Source: Bacillota bacterium (GTDB lineage: Bacteria > Bacillota > Clostridia > Peptostreptococcales > Anaerovoracaceae). From it: DNA of 35,153 nt. How positions within the stretch are numbered: position 1 is the stretch's first letter; each line of letters begins with the position of its first letter. A program made the translations under genes and the position numbers. Below are positions 25,491 to 34,390 of this stretch, one piece after another. The notes beneath the pieces were generated by a model. It searched no databases, was not told the origin of the DNA, and saw nothing but the letters and a program-made list of their open reading frames with translations. The stretch spans positions 1-35,153 of the forward strand of contig JAFRXM010000030.1 in assembly GCA_017443515.1 (NCBI GenBank), written 5' to 3'.

Positions 25491-25502
25491 CGCTTGAAAT
25501 TA

Positions 25503-26864
25503 TCAAAGTGTGTGGGATCTTGTCTTCTGGAGCATGCTCTCGAGTTCGCCGGAGGCGGAAAGCATTGAAAGCAGAAGGACCTTGTCCCCCGGGACTATCT
25601 TCGTGCTGCCGTTGGGGATGAAAACATCGCCATCCCTTTCGACTGCGGCTACCAGAACACCGTTGGGTATGGTGAGGTCGTTGAGGGTCTTTTCTGTGAT
25701 GGGCATGTTTGCCTCGGCCCTGATCTCGCGGACCTCAGCCTGGCCGTTTATGACCTGGGTAAAGAGCACTACGCCTTCTTTTCTTATAAGGTGCAGGATC
25801 TCCGTTGCGCAGATGTCCAGCGGGTTGATTATCATAATGTTTCCAAAGGTATCGGTAAGGGATTTGTAGCTCTTGCGGCTCACCTTGGAGATGATCTTGG
25901 GTACCTGGTTCTGCTTGGCGATGAGGGAGAGCAGTATGTTCTCCTCGTCAAATCCTGTGAGCGCGACAAATGCATCCATTCCTTTGAGGTTCTCTTCCCT
26001 CAGGAGGGCTGTGTCTGTAGCGTCCGCATTGAGTACAAGAACCTTGGAAAGCTCCGATGTGAGGTATTCGCAGCGGTCCTTGTTGAGTTCGATTATCTTG
26101 ACGGCAGAACCGTATTCAACTAGATTTTGCGCAAGGAAATAACCGGTGTTTCCGCCGCCCGCTATCATGACTTTTCCTGTCTTTTTGGAGGAGGCGTTGT
26201 CCTTCACTTTTTCGGAGAGAATGTCGATGTTCTCCTGAAGGCCTATAGTGTAGAGCATGTCGCCGCTGTGTATGACGGTGGAGCCGTTGGGGATTATGAC
26301 TTTTCCCTGCCTTGAGATAGCGGCTATCAGAAGTCCGTTCATAAGATCCCTTGTGTCTTTGAGCTGTTTATCTATGAGCTCGGGCCATTTGTCGGAACTG
26401 TATTCAAGAAGTCCGACACCGTCCATGTTGAGCTTTCCGCCGCTGATGGCGTACTGCTGGGTAATGAACTTGAATATCTCGTCTGCGCAGGCTTTATCGG
26501 GGTTGATTATGTGGTCTATGCTCATGCTTTCCTTTATGAAGCTGAGCTGGGCTATATGCTCCGGAGCGCGCACCCTTGCGATGACTTCCTTGCAGCCGAG
26601 CTTTTTGGCGAAGGAGCAGACGAGTATGTTCTTTTCGTCGTTGTCTGTTGTTGCGATGAGCAGGTCGTATTCGTTTATGCGGATATCTTTCATTATGCCT
26701 ATCTGTTTGGCATCCGCAGTTATTGTGAATACATCCAGGCTCTGGCTTATGCTTTCGGAGCGTTCTTCGTTTGAGTCGAGAAGTGTGATCTCGTGTCCGC
26801 TGCTGAGCAGTGTTTCCGCGATGGCTGTGCCGAGCTTTCCGGCTCCTACGATAGCGATCTTCAT
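25503..26864 (-). CDS. trkA: TrkA potassium uptake regulatory protein
   Basis: This 453-residue cytoplasmic ring subunit is made of two RCK units. The first Rossmann domain starts MKIAIVGAGKLGTAIAETLL and the second starts near 228 (GKVMIAGGGNTGYFLAQNLVE). Each is followed by a TrkA-C domain (SRQGKVIIPNGSTVI and ERDGDVFIPNGSTKI, a repeated pair). It binds nucleotides and gates TrkH. ATG at 26864 has AAGGAGG 9 bases ahead. A longer open frame runs into the promoter region and is rejected. It is the first gene of the trk operon and divergent from der. Confidence 0.95.
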   Translation of the reverse strand: MKIAIVGAGKLGTAIAETLLSSGHEITLLDSNEERSESISQSLDVFTITADAKQIGIMKDIRINEYDLLIATTDNDEKNILVCSFAKKLGCKEVIARVRAPEHIAQLSFIKESMSIDHIINPDKACADEIFKFITQQYAISGGKLNMDGVGLLEYSSDKWPELIDKQLKDTRDLMNGLLIAAISRQGKVIIPNGSTVIHSGDMLYTIGLQENIDILSEKVKDNASSKKTGKVMIAGGGNTGYFLAQNLVEYGSAVKIIELNKDRCEYLTSELSKVLVLNADATDTALLREENLKGMDAFVALTGFDEENILLSLIAKQNQVPKIISKVSRKSYKSLTDTFGNIMIINPLDICATEILHLIRKEGVVLFTQVINGQAEVREIRAEANMPITEKTLNDLTIPNGVLVAAVERDGDVFIPNGSTKIVPGDKVLLLSMLSASGELESMLQKTRSHTL

Positions 26865-26897
26865 ATTATGGATCCTCCTTGAAGAAGTATACATTGT

Positions 26898-26930
26898 AGT
26901 ATACCACAAACTGGTTCTTTGTGGTATAAT
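26898..26930. promoter_or_regulatory. Back-to-back promoters of trkA and der on a perfect 11-bp inverted repeat
   Basis: TATACCACAAA (26900-26910) and TTTGTGGTATA (26918-26928) are exact inverted copies with a 7-base gap. Each arm holds an extended -10 box: TGGTATAAT for der (TATAAT 26925-26930) and, on the minus strand, TGGTATACT for trkA (26898-26903). Transcription diverges, starting near 26937 and 26891. The symmetry may simply be two promoters, or it may bind a shared regulator. Confidence 0.6.
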
Positions 26931-26963
26931 GTTTTGAAATATCTCTTAAGTACAGGAGTTTAC

Positions 26964-28289
26964 ATGAGCAAACCAATTGTTGCCGTGGTCGGAAGACCTA
27001 ACGTAGGCAAGTCTACATTTTTCAATAAAATGGTCGGATCCAGGGTATCCATAGTGCAGGATACTCCGGGCGTCACCAGGGACCGCATAATAGCCGATGC
27101 CGAATGGGCCGGCAAGCATTTCATGCTTATAGATACGGGTGGTATCGAACCTGAGAACAAGGAGATCATTCCGTCTCAGATGCGCGCACAGGCCGAGATA
27201 GCCATGGATATGGCGGACGTGATCCTATTCATGGTTGACGGGCGCAGCGGCCTTACCGCGGCCGACAGGGAAGTCGCGGACATGCTCAGAAGGAAGAACA
27301 AGGAAGTAATACTCGTCGCGAACAAGATAGACACGCACAGGATGCCCGACGACTTTTACGATTTCTACGAACTTGGCCTTGGCGAGCCTTTTGCTATATC
27401 TTCGACGAACCAGCTGGGGCTTGGCGATCTTCTTGACGAAGTCGTGAGCCGCATACCCGAAGAAGCCTTCGAGGAAGACGAAGATGAAGATATAAAGATC
27501 GCCATCATCGGAAGGCCTAACGTGGGAAAATCTTCGCTAGTAAACGCATTCCTTGGCGAGGAGCGCGTTATAGTATCCGAGATCGCAGGCACCACAAGAG
27601 ATTCCATCGATACTCCTTTCGAAAAGGACGGCCAGAAGTATACACTTATAGACACTGCCGGGATACGCCGCCGCAGCAAAGTCACTGACGAGGTGGAAAA
27701 GTTCTCGGTCATCCGTGCTATGGCTGCCATAGAGCGCTGCGACGTTGCTCTTATGGTAATAGACGCTGCTGAGGGTCTTGCTGAGCAGGACAAGCGCATC
27801 GTAGGACTTGCGCACGAAGCAGGAAAAGGAATAATAGTTGTTGTCAACAAGTGGGATCTTGTAGCCAAGGAGACCAATACCATGCGCGACATGGAGCGCG
27901 AGATAAAAGGGCAGCTCCAGTTCATGAGTTACGCTCCTGTGATGTTCACATCGGCAGTAAAAGGCCAGAGGCTGCTTCCTGTAATAGACGCTGCAAGGTC
28001 AGTTGCGGAAAACCGCGCCATGAGGGTAGGTACAGGCCAGCTCAACAGCCTCATCCAGGACGCAGTCATGATGAACCCGACGCCGGTAGACAAGGGAAAA
28101 AGGCTCAAGATCTACTACGCCGCGCAGATAGGCATCAAGCCGCCGCTCTTCAGTTTTTCCGTAAACGACCGCGAACTGATGCACTTTTCCTATGCGCGCT
28201 ACCTGGAAAACAAGATACGAGAGGGCTACGGCTTTGCCGGCACCTCAATAAAGTTCGTCTTCCGCGAACGCTCAGAGAAAGAACAATAG
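26964..28289 (+). CDS. der: Ribosome assembly GTPase Der (EngA)
   Basis: This 441-residue protein has two tandem GTPase domains: VVGRPNVGKSTFFNK with DTGG and NKID (residues 1-165), and IIGRPNVGKSSLVNA with DTAGIRRR and NKWD (about 178-350). A KH-like C-terminal domain follows, ending in FRERSEKEQ. It acts in 50S subunit maturation. ATG at 26964 follows CAGGAG. An in-frame ATG at 26919 overlaps the -10 box. The stop codon abuts the second hairpin repeat. Confidence 0.97.
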   Translation: MSKPIVAVVGRPNVGKSTFFNKMVGSRVSIVQDTPGVTRDRIIADAEWAGKHFMLIDTGGIEPENKEIIPSQMRAQAEIAMDMADVILFMVDGRSGLTAADREVADMLRRKNKEVILVANKIDTHRMPDDFYDFYELGLGEPFAISSTNQLGLGDLLDEVVSRIPEEAFEEDEDEDIKIAIIGRPNVGKSSLVNAFLGEERVIVSEIAGTTRDSIDTPFEKDGQKYTLIDTAGIRRRSKVTDEVEKFSVIRAMAAIERCDVALMVIDAAEGLAEQDKRIVGLAHEAGKGIIVVVNKWDLVAKETNTMRDMEREIKGQLQFMSYAPVMFTSAVKGQRLLPVIDAARSVAENRAMRVGTGQLNSLIQDAVMMNPTPVDKGKRLKIYYAAQIGIKPPLFSFSVNDRELMHFSYARYLENKIREGYGFAGTSIKFVFRERSEKEQ

Positions 28290-28313
28290 TGGAGAGGGAC
28301 GGTTCTTCTCCAC
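28289..28313 (+). repeat. GGGACGGTTCT-core hairpin repeat, copy 2
   Basis: GTGGAG pairs perfectly with CTCCAC around the core AGGGACGGTTCTT. It matches the copy at 2874-2900 (which lies in the other orientation) at 23 of 25 positions. It fills nearly the whole 34-base gap between der and miaB, overlapping the last base of the der stop and ending 10 bases before the miaB ATG. It therefore lies in the mRNA just ahead of miaB and may affect its translation or processing. Confidence 0.85.
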
Positions 28314-28323
28314 CGGAATTATA

Positions 28324-29688
28324 ATGATCAAAAAGACCTATAACGTAGTTACATTCGGCTGCCAGATGAACGAGCGGGATTCCGAGACGATCGCCGGCAT
28401 GCTTGAAAATATGGGATATACTTACTGCCCCGAGTTCAAGGAGGCTGATGTTTGTGTGCTCAACACCTGTTCGGTGCGCGAAAACGCTGACAAGCGCTTC
28501 TTCGGCGTGCTGGGCCAGCTAAAGAACCCTCACGAGCAGAACCCGGGCAGGATAACCTGCGTCTGCGGATGCATGATGCAGCAGCAGGTGCATATAGATA
28601 CGCTCAAAGCCAAGTACCCCTGGGTGGATCTTGTATTCGGGACCCACAACCTGCATGAATTCCCGAAACTCTTTGCTAATGTCGCAGAGCAGCACGAAAA
28701 GATCATAGATATCTGGAAGGACGGAACAGCCCTTGCTGAGGATCTTCCCGCAAAAAGGGAGTATCCTTTCAAAGCATATGTAAGCATAATGCAGGGCTGC
28801 AACAATTTCTGCACCTACTGCATAGTGCCATACACCAGGGGCCGCGAGCGCAGCAGGGCGCCGGAGAAGGTGCTGGAAGAAGTGAAATGCCTTGCCGCTG
28901 CAGGGACTAAGGAGATTATGCTCCTGGGGCAGAACGTCAATTCCTACGCTGGTATTTCGGACGGCTCAGAAGGCAGCCCGTTCTACGGAAAGACAGGTTT
29001 TGCGCAGCTTTTAAAGGAAATAGACAAGGTCGAAGGCATAGAACGCATAAGGTTCATGACTTCGCACCCAAAAGATCTTTCAGACGAGCTGATAGAGTGT
29101 TTTGACAGCTGCAGCCACCTTTGCAGACAGATACACCTGCCGGTTCAGGCAGGTTCCGACAGGGTCCTTAAACGCATGAACCGCCACTACGACAGCGCTC
29201 ACTACCTGCAGCTTATAGAAAAGCTAAGAAAAGCCTGCCCGGACATAGCTATATCGACAGATATTATTGTGGGCTTCCCTGGCGAAACAGAAGATGATTT
29301 TATGTCAACTATTGAACTTGTCAGCAAAGTTGGCTACGATTCTGCCTTCACATTCATCTATTCGGTAAGGCACGGGACTCCGGCGGAAAAATACGAGGAT
29401 CAGATCCCTGAAGAAATAAAGCACGACAGATTCAACAGACTTCTTGACGTCATACATAGCATACAGGAGGAAAAGGCAAAGCTATATCAGGACGCTGTGA
29501 TGCCTGTACTTGTGGAAGGTGTCAGCAAGACGAACGGATCGATGCTCACAGGCCGCACAGAATCAAACAAAGTTGTCGATCTTCCGGGAGATAAAACGCT
29601 TATAGGGCAGATCGTACCGGTCAAAATAACAAAAGCACAGACTTTCAGCCTCTACGGCGAAGTTTATAAAGGAGAAACAAATGGGTAA
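28324..29688 (+). CDS. miaB: tRNA-2-methylthio-N6-dimethylallyladenosine synthase
   Basis: This 454-residue methylthiotransferase modifies A37 of tRNAs reading UNN codons. The N-terminal MTTase domain has cysteines in TFGCQMNERDSE, LNTCSVRENADKR and CVCGCMMQQ. The radical SAM core has GCNNFCTYCIVPYTRGRERSR (CX3CX2C), and the C-terminal TRAM domain ends near the stop. The ATG must be at 28324, since the family motif follows at once. The ribosome binding site is weak and sits beside the hairpin repeat, so expression probably depends on der translation. Confidence 0.96.
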   Translation: MIKKTYNVVTFGCQMNERDSETIAGMLENMGYTYCPEFKEADVCVLNTCSVRENADKRFFGVLGQLKNPHEQNPGRITCVCGCMMQQQVHIDTLKAKYPWVDLVFGTHNLHEFPKLFANVAEQHEKIIDIWKDGTALAEDLPAKREYPFKAYVSIMQGCNNFCTYCIVPYTRGRERSRAPEKVLEEVKCLAAAGTKEIMLLGQNVNSYAGISDGSEGSPFYGKTGFAQLLKEIDKVEGIERIRFMTSHPKDLSDELIECFDSCSHLCRQIHLPVQAGSDRVLKRMNRHYDSAHYLQLIEKLRKACPDIAISTDIIVGFPGETEDDFMSTIELVSKVGYDSAFTFIYSVRHGTPAEKYEDQIPEEIKHDRFNRLLDVIHSIQEEKAKLYQDAVMPVLVEGVSKTNGSMLTGRTESNKVVDLPGDKTLIGQIVPVKITKAQTFSLYGEVYKGETNG

Positions 29689-30031
29689 AGGAATGAAAGC
29701 GGGCAAGAAGCCCAAGATGAACAACCAGCAGGCTCAGATGCAGCAGATCGCAGCCATGCAGAGCAGGCTCGCGGCAGCACAGGCCGAGATAGAACAGAAA
29801 GAGGCTGAAGCCGGAGCCGGCGGCGGTGCTGTGAGCGTAAAAGTCAACGGCAAGCACCAGCTCGTATCTGTCACCATCAAGCCGGAAGCCTGCGATCCCG
29901 AAGACGTCGAGATGCTTCAGGACATGATAGTGGCGGCCGCAAACGAGGCCATGCGCCAGATCGACGAGATCGCGGAAAAGCAGATGAGCAGCGTCACCGG
30001 AGGCATGGGTCTGCCCGGCGGAATGTTCTGA
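29681..30031 (+). CDS. ybaB: YbaB/EbfC-family nucleoid-associated protein
   Basis: This 116-residue protein has a Gln/Met/Ala-rich helical first half ([20 protein letters not shown]), a glycine hinge, then the conserved [19 protein letters not shown] and [13 protein letters not shown], ending in GMGLPGGMF, typical of the family. It binds DNA as a dimer. It overlaps miaB by 8 bases, has AAAGGAG ahead, and lies directly upstream of recR, its usual partner in bacterial genomes. The dnaX gene that often precedes this pair is absent here. Confidence 0.94.
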   Translation: MGKGMKAGKKPKMNNQQAQMQQIAAMQSRLAAAQAEIEQKEAEAGAGGGAVSVKVNGKHQLVSVTIKPEACDPEDVEMLQDMIVAAANEAMRQIDEIAEKQMSSVTGGMGLPGGMF

Positions 30032-30032
30032 T

Positions 30033-30632
30033 ATGAAGTATTACGCAAAACCACTCACAAAACTTATAGCAGAGCTGGGAAAACTCCCCGGAATAGGCGG
30101 AAAGACCGCGCAGCGCCTCGCTTTTCACATTTTATCGCTTCCTGAAGAAGAGGTTAAGAGCCTGGCACAGACTCTTATAGACGCCAAGAGCACCATGCAT
30201 TACTGCAGCGTCTGCGGGAACCTTACAGATACGGACCCCTGCAGCGTATGCGCAGATACTGCTCGCGATCACAGCGTCATCTGCGTCGTGGAAAGCCCAA
30301 GGGATGTTTCGGCTATGGAGCGCGTGCGCGAATTTTCCGGTGTCTACCATGTTCTTAACGGAGCTATCTCGCCTATGGACGGCGTAGGTCCCGAAGATAT
30401 AAACCTGCGCTCGCTTATAGTGCGTCTTCAGGAGACTGATGTAAAGGAAGTCATCCTTGCCACCAATCCTAACATCGAAGGCGAGGCTACGGCTATGTAT
30501 ATAGCAAGGCTGATCAAGCCGGCCGGGATCAAGGTGACAAGGATAGCCCACGGTCTTCCTGTTGGAGGAGACCTGGAATACGCCGATGAAGTGACGCTTT
30601 CCAAGGCGATGGAAGGGAGGCGCGAACTGTGA
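30033..30632 (+). CDS. recR: Recombination protein RecR
   Basis: This 199-residue protein acts with RecF and RecO to load RecA at gaps. It has the helix-hairpin-helix [16 protein letters not shown], a four-cysteine zinc finger [16 protein letters not shown] (near 57-72), and a Toprim domain ([33 protein letters not shown]). It starts 1 base after the ybaB stop. Its stop overlaps the GTG of lgt. Confidence 0.96.
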   Translation: MKYYAKPLTKLIAELGKLPGIGGKTAQRLAFHILSLPEEEVKSLAQTLIDAKSTMHYCSVCGNLTDTDPCSVCADTARDHSVICVVESPRDVSAMERVREFSGVYHVLNGAISPMDGVGPEDINLRSLIVRLQETDVKEVILATNPNIEGEATAMYIARLIKPAGIKVTRIAHGLPVGGDLEYADEVTLSKAMEGRREL

Positions 30633-31480
30633 GCAGTTTTCTTCCCGTACCGAACCCTATAGCGTTTAAGATATTCGGCCTCGAGATACGCTGGTACGCG
30701 ATATGCATAGTCTTAGGGATCATTGCAGCCGTTATTCTATGCATGAAGCGCACGCCGATCTACGGAATCGAGCCTGAAGACAGAGTACTGGACATGGTCC
30801 TATGGGTGATACCTATAGGAGTAGTCGGCGCACGCCTTTACTACTGTCTCTTCGAGTGGGACAGCTATAAAGATGACCCCATCAGCATACTTTACATCCA
30901 TCAGGGAGGCCTTGCTATACACGGGGGCCTGATATTCGGCCTTATAACCGCAGCTATAATAGCAAAGAAGTGGGGCCACGGCATACTCAAATGGATGGAT
31001 CTTATAGCGCCGGGCATAGCCATAGGCCAGGCTATAGGGCGCTGGGGCAACTACTTCAATTCTGAAGCTCACGGAACGCCTACGACGCTGCCCTGGGCTA
31101 TAGAAGTCAACGGAGAGCTGGTGCACCCGACCTTCCTTTACGAATCCATATGGTGCCTGCTTTTATGCATATTCCTGTGCGTTTTCGAAAAGAAGCGCAA
31201 AAAAGCCTTTGACGGCCAGATAATATGCCTTTACGTGATACTGTATTCTGTGGAAAGATATTTTGTGGAAGGCCTCAGGACTGACAGCCTTTGGATCGGA
31301 CCTTTCAGACAGGCCCAGGTGTTCAGCATATGCGCGTTTGTGCTTGGGATAGTCTTCTGTTTTGTTCTTCGAAGCAGAGGCAGAAAGAAGGCAGACGGAG
31401 TAAAAGAAAGCGCACAGGTTCCTGAACAAAATGACTATACAGATATATCTGAATTGGTAAACAAGGAGGATCAGCAATGA
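30629..31480 (+). CDS. lgt: Prolipoprotein diacylglyceryl transferase
   Basis: This 283-residue membrane enzyme transfers diacylglycerol to the lipobox cysteine of prelipoproteins, such as the one encoded at 15685. It has seven hydrophobic helices, the signature [13 protein letters not shown] (near 138) and [10 protein letters not shown] (near 170), and a hydrophilic charged C-tail. The GTG start has GGGAGG 8 bases upstream, and its bases overlap the recR stop. It overlaps ychF by 4 bases. Confidence 0.95.
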   Translation: MSSFLPVPNPIAFKIFGLEIRWYAICIVLGIIAAVILCMKRTPIYGIEPEDRVLDMVLWVIPIGVVGARLYYCLFEWDSYKDDPISILYIHQGGLAIHGGLIFGLITAAIIAKKWGHGILKWMDLIAPGIAIGQAIGRWGNYFNSEAHGTPTTLPWAIEVNGELVHPTFLYESIWCLLLCIFLCVFEKKRKKAFDGQIICLYVILYSVERYFVEGLRTDSLWIGPFRQAQVFSICAFVLGIVFCFVLRSRGRKKADGVKESAQVPEQNDYTDISELVNKEDQQ

Positions 31481-32574
31481 AACTCGGAATCATAGGACTT
31501 CCAAACGTAGGGAAAAGCACACTTTTCAACGCTATAACCAAGGCAGGTGCGGAGGCGGCAAATTACCCGTTCTGCACCATAGAACCCAACGTAGGCGTTG
31601 TAACAGTGCCAGATCCCCGCGTAACGAAGCTCCACGAAATATATAATTCAAAGAAGACCACCTACGCAGTCATAGAGTTCTGCGACATAGCAGGTCTAGT
31701 CAAAGGAGCCAGCAAGGGCGAAGGCCTGGGGAACCAGTTCCTCGGGCACATACGCAACGTTGAAGCAATAGTCCACGTGGTGCGCTGCTTTGAAGACGAC
31801 AACATAATCCACGTTTCCGGCCGCATCGACCCGGCAGATGACATAGAGACCATAAACATGGAGCTCATCCTCTCCGATATGGAGATACTCGAGCGCCGCA
31901 TCGCAAAGGCCAAGAGCAGCATGAAAGGCGGCAACAAAGCACAGCTCGGGGAATGCCAGCTGATGGAGTCGATATACGAACAGCTCGGAGAAGGAAAGAA
32001 TGCACGTTCACTGGATTTTTCAGAAGAGGACGAAGCATTCGTAAAAGGCCTCGGGCTTCTTTCGTATAAGCCGATAATCTATGTTGCAAATGTTTCTGAC
32101 AAGGAAGTCGCAGATCCGGACAGCAACCCTTACGTGCAGAAAGTGCGCGCCATAGCTGATTCCGAAGGTTCCAAAACAATAGTTGTCTGCGCCGGTCTTG
32201 AGGCGGAGCTCGCCGAGCTGGACGATGAGGAAAAAGCTATGTTCCTGGAGGAGATGGGAATAAAGGAAAGCGGACTGGACCAGCTGATAAAGGCTTCTTA
32301 CAGCCTGCTGGACCTCATTTCTTTCCTTACGGCAGGACAGGATGAATGCCGCGCCTGGACCATTCGCCGCGGCACAAAGGCCCCGCAGGCGGCAGGAAAG
32401 ATACATACCGACTTCGAAAAAGGCTTCATACGCGCCGAGACCATCGCTTACGATAAGTTCATGGAAGCAGGCGGAAGCATGCCTGCAGCGAAAGAAAAGG
32501 GCTGGGTACGTTCCGAAGGCAAGGAATATGTAATGCAGGACGGAGACATTGTTAATTTCCTTTTCAATGTCTAG
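31477..32574 (+). CDS. ychF: YchF/OLA1-family ATPase
   Basis: This 365-residue Obg-superfamily P-loop protein prefers ATP to GTP and binds ribosomes. It has GLPNVGKSTLFNAIT (P loop, residue 8 on), DIAGLVKGASKGEGLGNQFLGHIR (switch II region, shown as a landmark), VANVSDKE (the altered NKxD position), and a C-terminal TGS domain (WTIRRGTKAPQAAGKIHTDFEKGF). It is the last gene of the der-to-ychF run. Confidence 0.97.
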   Translation: MKLGIIGLPNVGKSTLFNAITKAGAEAANYPFCTIEPNVGVVTVPDPRVTKLHEIYNSKKTTYAVIEFCDIAGLVKGASKGEGLGNQFLGHIRNVEAIVHVVRCFEDDNIIHVSGRIDPADDIETINMELILSDMEILERRIAKAKSSMKGGNKAQLGECQLMESIYEQLGEGKNARSLDFSEEDEAFVKGLGLLSYKPIIYVANVSDKEVADPDSNPYVQKVRAIADSEGSKTIVVCAGLEAELAELDDEEKAMFLEEMGIKESGLDQLIKASYSLLDLISFLTAGQDECRAWTIRRGTKAPQAAGKIHTDFEKGFIRAETIAYDKFMEAGGSMPAAKEKGWVRSEGKEYVMQDGDIVNFLFNV

Positions 32575-32600
32575 TATGTGCTGTATTTGCAAGCGATTCA

Positions 32601-32644
32601 AAAGACACCGGGAAAGACGCTGTTCTTTATATCCCGGTGTCTTT
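32601..32644 (+). terminator. Long hairpin after ychF, probable terminator without a full U-tract
   Basis: A perfect 13-bp stem (AAAGACACCGGGA / TCCCGGTGTCTTT) has an 18-base loop. Only the TTT of the stem itself follows, then GTGCATAATAC. It could terminate weakly, or act as a 3' stabilising structure. Confidence 0.6.
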
Positions 32645-32685
32645 GTGCATAATACACAAACAATAATCCGATACAACTCTGCAAA

Positions 32686-32700
32686 TTGAACAGTGTTCAA
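32686..32700. promoter_or_regulatory. Candidate operator, perfect palindrome TTGAACAGTGTTCAA
   Basis: Two 7-base arms surround one central base. It shares its left arm and most of its right arm with the site at 167-181 ahead of the MatC-like permease. Here it lies about 110 bases upstream of the promoter at 32789-32818. The 32645-32860 gap is otherwise AT-rich and also contains an imperfect inverted repeat, ACAAGTTGCAATTTGT (32728 onward), but no gene. Confidence 0.55.
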
Positions 32701-32788
32701 GAATTTTATACCCACCACATTATGTTAACAAGTTGCAATTTGTAATAATTTTATCGTTTTTTTTGTGCAGAAAAATGTAAAATTCTTC

Positions 32789-32818
32789 TTGTTTATTTAT
32801 AGTCAATTTTGCTATAAT
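32789..32818 (+). promoter_or_regulatory. Promoter of the DASS transporter, extended -10
   Basis: TTGTTT (32789-32794), an 18-base spacer and TATAAT (32813-32818) with an extended TG (TGCTATAAT). The predicted start is near 32825, and GGAGG lies at 32846-32850 before the ATG at 32861. Confidence 0.7.
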
Positions 32819-32860
32819 TAACGCTGTAAAACGTTGTCATTTATCGGAGGTATTTTTATT

Positions 32861-34273
32861 ATGTCTGACAGCAAGAACATCAAAAAGTCGTGGCTGCTCA
32901 TATGCATCGCGGCTGTACTGATCATTCTGTCCAGCGTTCTTCCATGTCCGGAAGGGCTCTCAAGGCAGGGCATGCAGTCCTTCGGCGTTATCTTAGGCGC
33001 TATCGTACTGTGGGTTGGAGAAGCAATGAACATGGCCATCGTAGGTATATTCATGGCGGCACTCCTCACTTTCCTGGGTGTAATGACACCTGGTGAAATG
33101 TTCAAAGGCTTCGGCGGAAGCGTATTCTTCTTCATGGTAGGCACCATGTCGATCACAACAGCAATGGCTTCCACCACAGTTCCTACAAGGCTCGCAGGCC
33201 TCATCATGAAGTGGGCTAAAAACAGCCCCAGAAAGCTTGTCGTAGGCTTCGCTGTAGGTACCGCAATCCTTTCCTCGATCATGTCCAACATTCCTACATG
33301 CGCTCTGTTCGCATCCCTTGGTATCGCGGTTATGAAGGCTAACGGAGATCCCAAGCCAGGTACTTCAAACCTCGGCAAGTGCCTCATGATCGCCATCCCG
33401 GCAGGTTCCGTTATCGGCGGTTATATGACACCTGCAGGCGGCCCCACGAACATCTTCGCATTCAACTATCTGCAGGAGATCGGACATCCTATCACTTTCC
33501 TTAAGTGGATGGCTCAGGGATATCCCATCGGCCTTGTATGCGTCATAATCGTTGCACTCTGGACATCCTTCATCCACAAGCCGGAAGAGATCAAGGCAGA
33601 GGCTCTTGAAAAGGCAAACGAGATGATCCACGGAAACGGACCTCTCACCGGAAGAGAAAAGCGCGTCATCGGCGTTGTTGCTGCAATGTTCATCGCATGG
33701 GTAGCATCTTCCTTCGTTCCCAACCAGAACCTGCTCAACGCTACCTGCGTCGCCCTGATGGGTACCTGCCTCTTCATGTTCCCGGGAATCGATGCCCTTA
33801 CATGGAACGAGTATTCCGAAAAGGGCGGATGGGACGCGTCCTTTATGGTAGGTTCCGTAGGCGCTCTCGCAGACGCAGCACTTAACACAGGTGCCGCAAA
33901 GTGGCTCGTTACCACAACTCTGGGCGGAGCTGCAAACTGGAGCCCGTTCATGGTATTCCTGATGATATCCGCGCTCGTGTGCATCATCCATATACTCATT
34001 CCGTCCGGCCCTGCAGTTGCAGGCCTTGCGGTAGTTCCTATCGTAGAGCTCGCTCTTGCGGCTGGCGTAAATCCCGTAGGCGCAGCGATCCTGGTATCCT
34101 TCTGGTCGGCTGTAACATTCGTCCTGCCCACAGACGCAGTACCTATGTTCACCTACAAGTTCAAGTACTACGGCTTCGGCGACATGATGAAATCCGGTAT
34201 TCCTATTTCGGTAGTCATAGTCGTGCTCGTAGCTGTGCTCATTCCCTGGGCAGCAGGCCTTCTGGGATGCTAA
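32861..34273 (+). CDS. DASS/SLC13-family carboxylate:sodium symporter
   Basis: This 470-residue membrane protein has about eleven to twelve helices. The two substrate/sodium motif regions of the DASS family are seen as SIMSNIPTCALFASLGIA and TPAGGPTNIFAF in the first half and PSGPAVAGLAVVP with FVLPTDAVPMF in the second. Typical substrates are dicarboxylates or sulfate, and the particular one cannot be told. ATG at 32861 is chosen because GGAGG lies 10 bases ahead. A longer frame from 32834 has no ribosome binding site. It is monocistronic, between a long palindrome-bearing leader and a strong terminator. Confidence 0.85.
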   Translation: MSDSKNIKKSWLLICIAAVLIILSSVLPCPEGLSRQGMQSFGVILGAIVLWVGEAMNMAIVGIFMAALLTFLGVMTPGEMFKGFGGSVFFFMVGTMSITTAMASTTVPTRLAGLIMKWAKNSPRKLVVGFAVGTAILSSIMSNIPTCALFASLGIAVMKANGDPKPGTSNLGKCLMIAIPAGSVIGGYMTPAGGPTNIFAFNYLQEIGHPITFLKWMAQGYPIGLVCVIIVALWTSFIHKPEEIKAEALEKANEMIHGNGPLTGREKRVIGVVAAMFIAWVASSFVPNQNLLNATCVALMGTCLFMFPGIDALTWNEYSEKGGWDASFMVGSVGALADAALNTGAAKWLVTTTLGGAANWSPFMVFLMISALVCIIHILIPSGPAVAGLAVVPIVELALAAGVNPVGAAILVSFWSAVTFVLPTDAVPMFTYKFKYYGFGDMMKSGIPISVVIVVLVAVLIPWAAGLLGC

Positions 34274-34333
34274 AAGGCAACGGACCTTATTGCTGTTATA
34301 CGCATAGGGGATAGTCTTACAAAAAATAATATT

Positions 34334-34371
34334 ACGGCTGTCAACATTTTTCCTTGACAGCCGTATTTTTT
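34334..34371 (+). terminator. Terminator of the DASS transporter
   Basis: A perfect 11-bp stem (ACGGCTGTCAA / TTGACAGCCGT) has a 9-base loop and is followed by ATTTTTT. The downstream arm contains a consensus TTGACA that doubles as the -35 box of the next gene. Confidence 0.92.
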
Positions 34372-34381
34372 ATGTTATAAT
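34354..34381 (+). promoter_or_regulatory. Promoter of ylxM-ffh embedded in the preceding terminator
   Basis: TTGACA (34354-34359) lies in the terminator stem. The 16-base spacer holds the U-tract and an extended TG, followed by TATAAT (34376-34381). All elements are consensus. The ATG at 34391 is only 9 bases past the -10, so the predicted start (near 34388) would leave the GGAG (34385-34388) off or at the very edge of the transcript. Confidence 0.75.
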
Positions 34382-34390
34382 GACGGAGTT

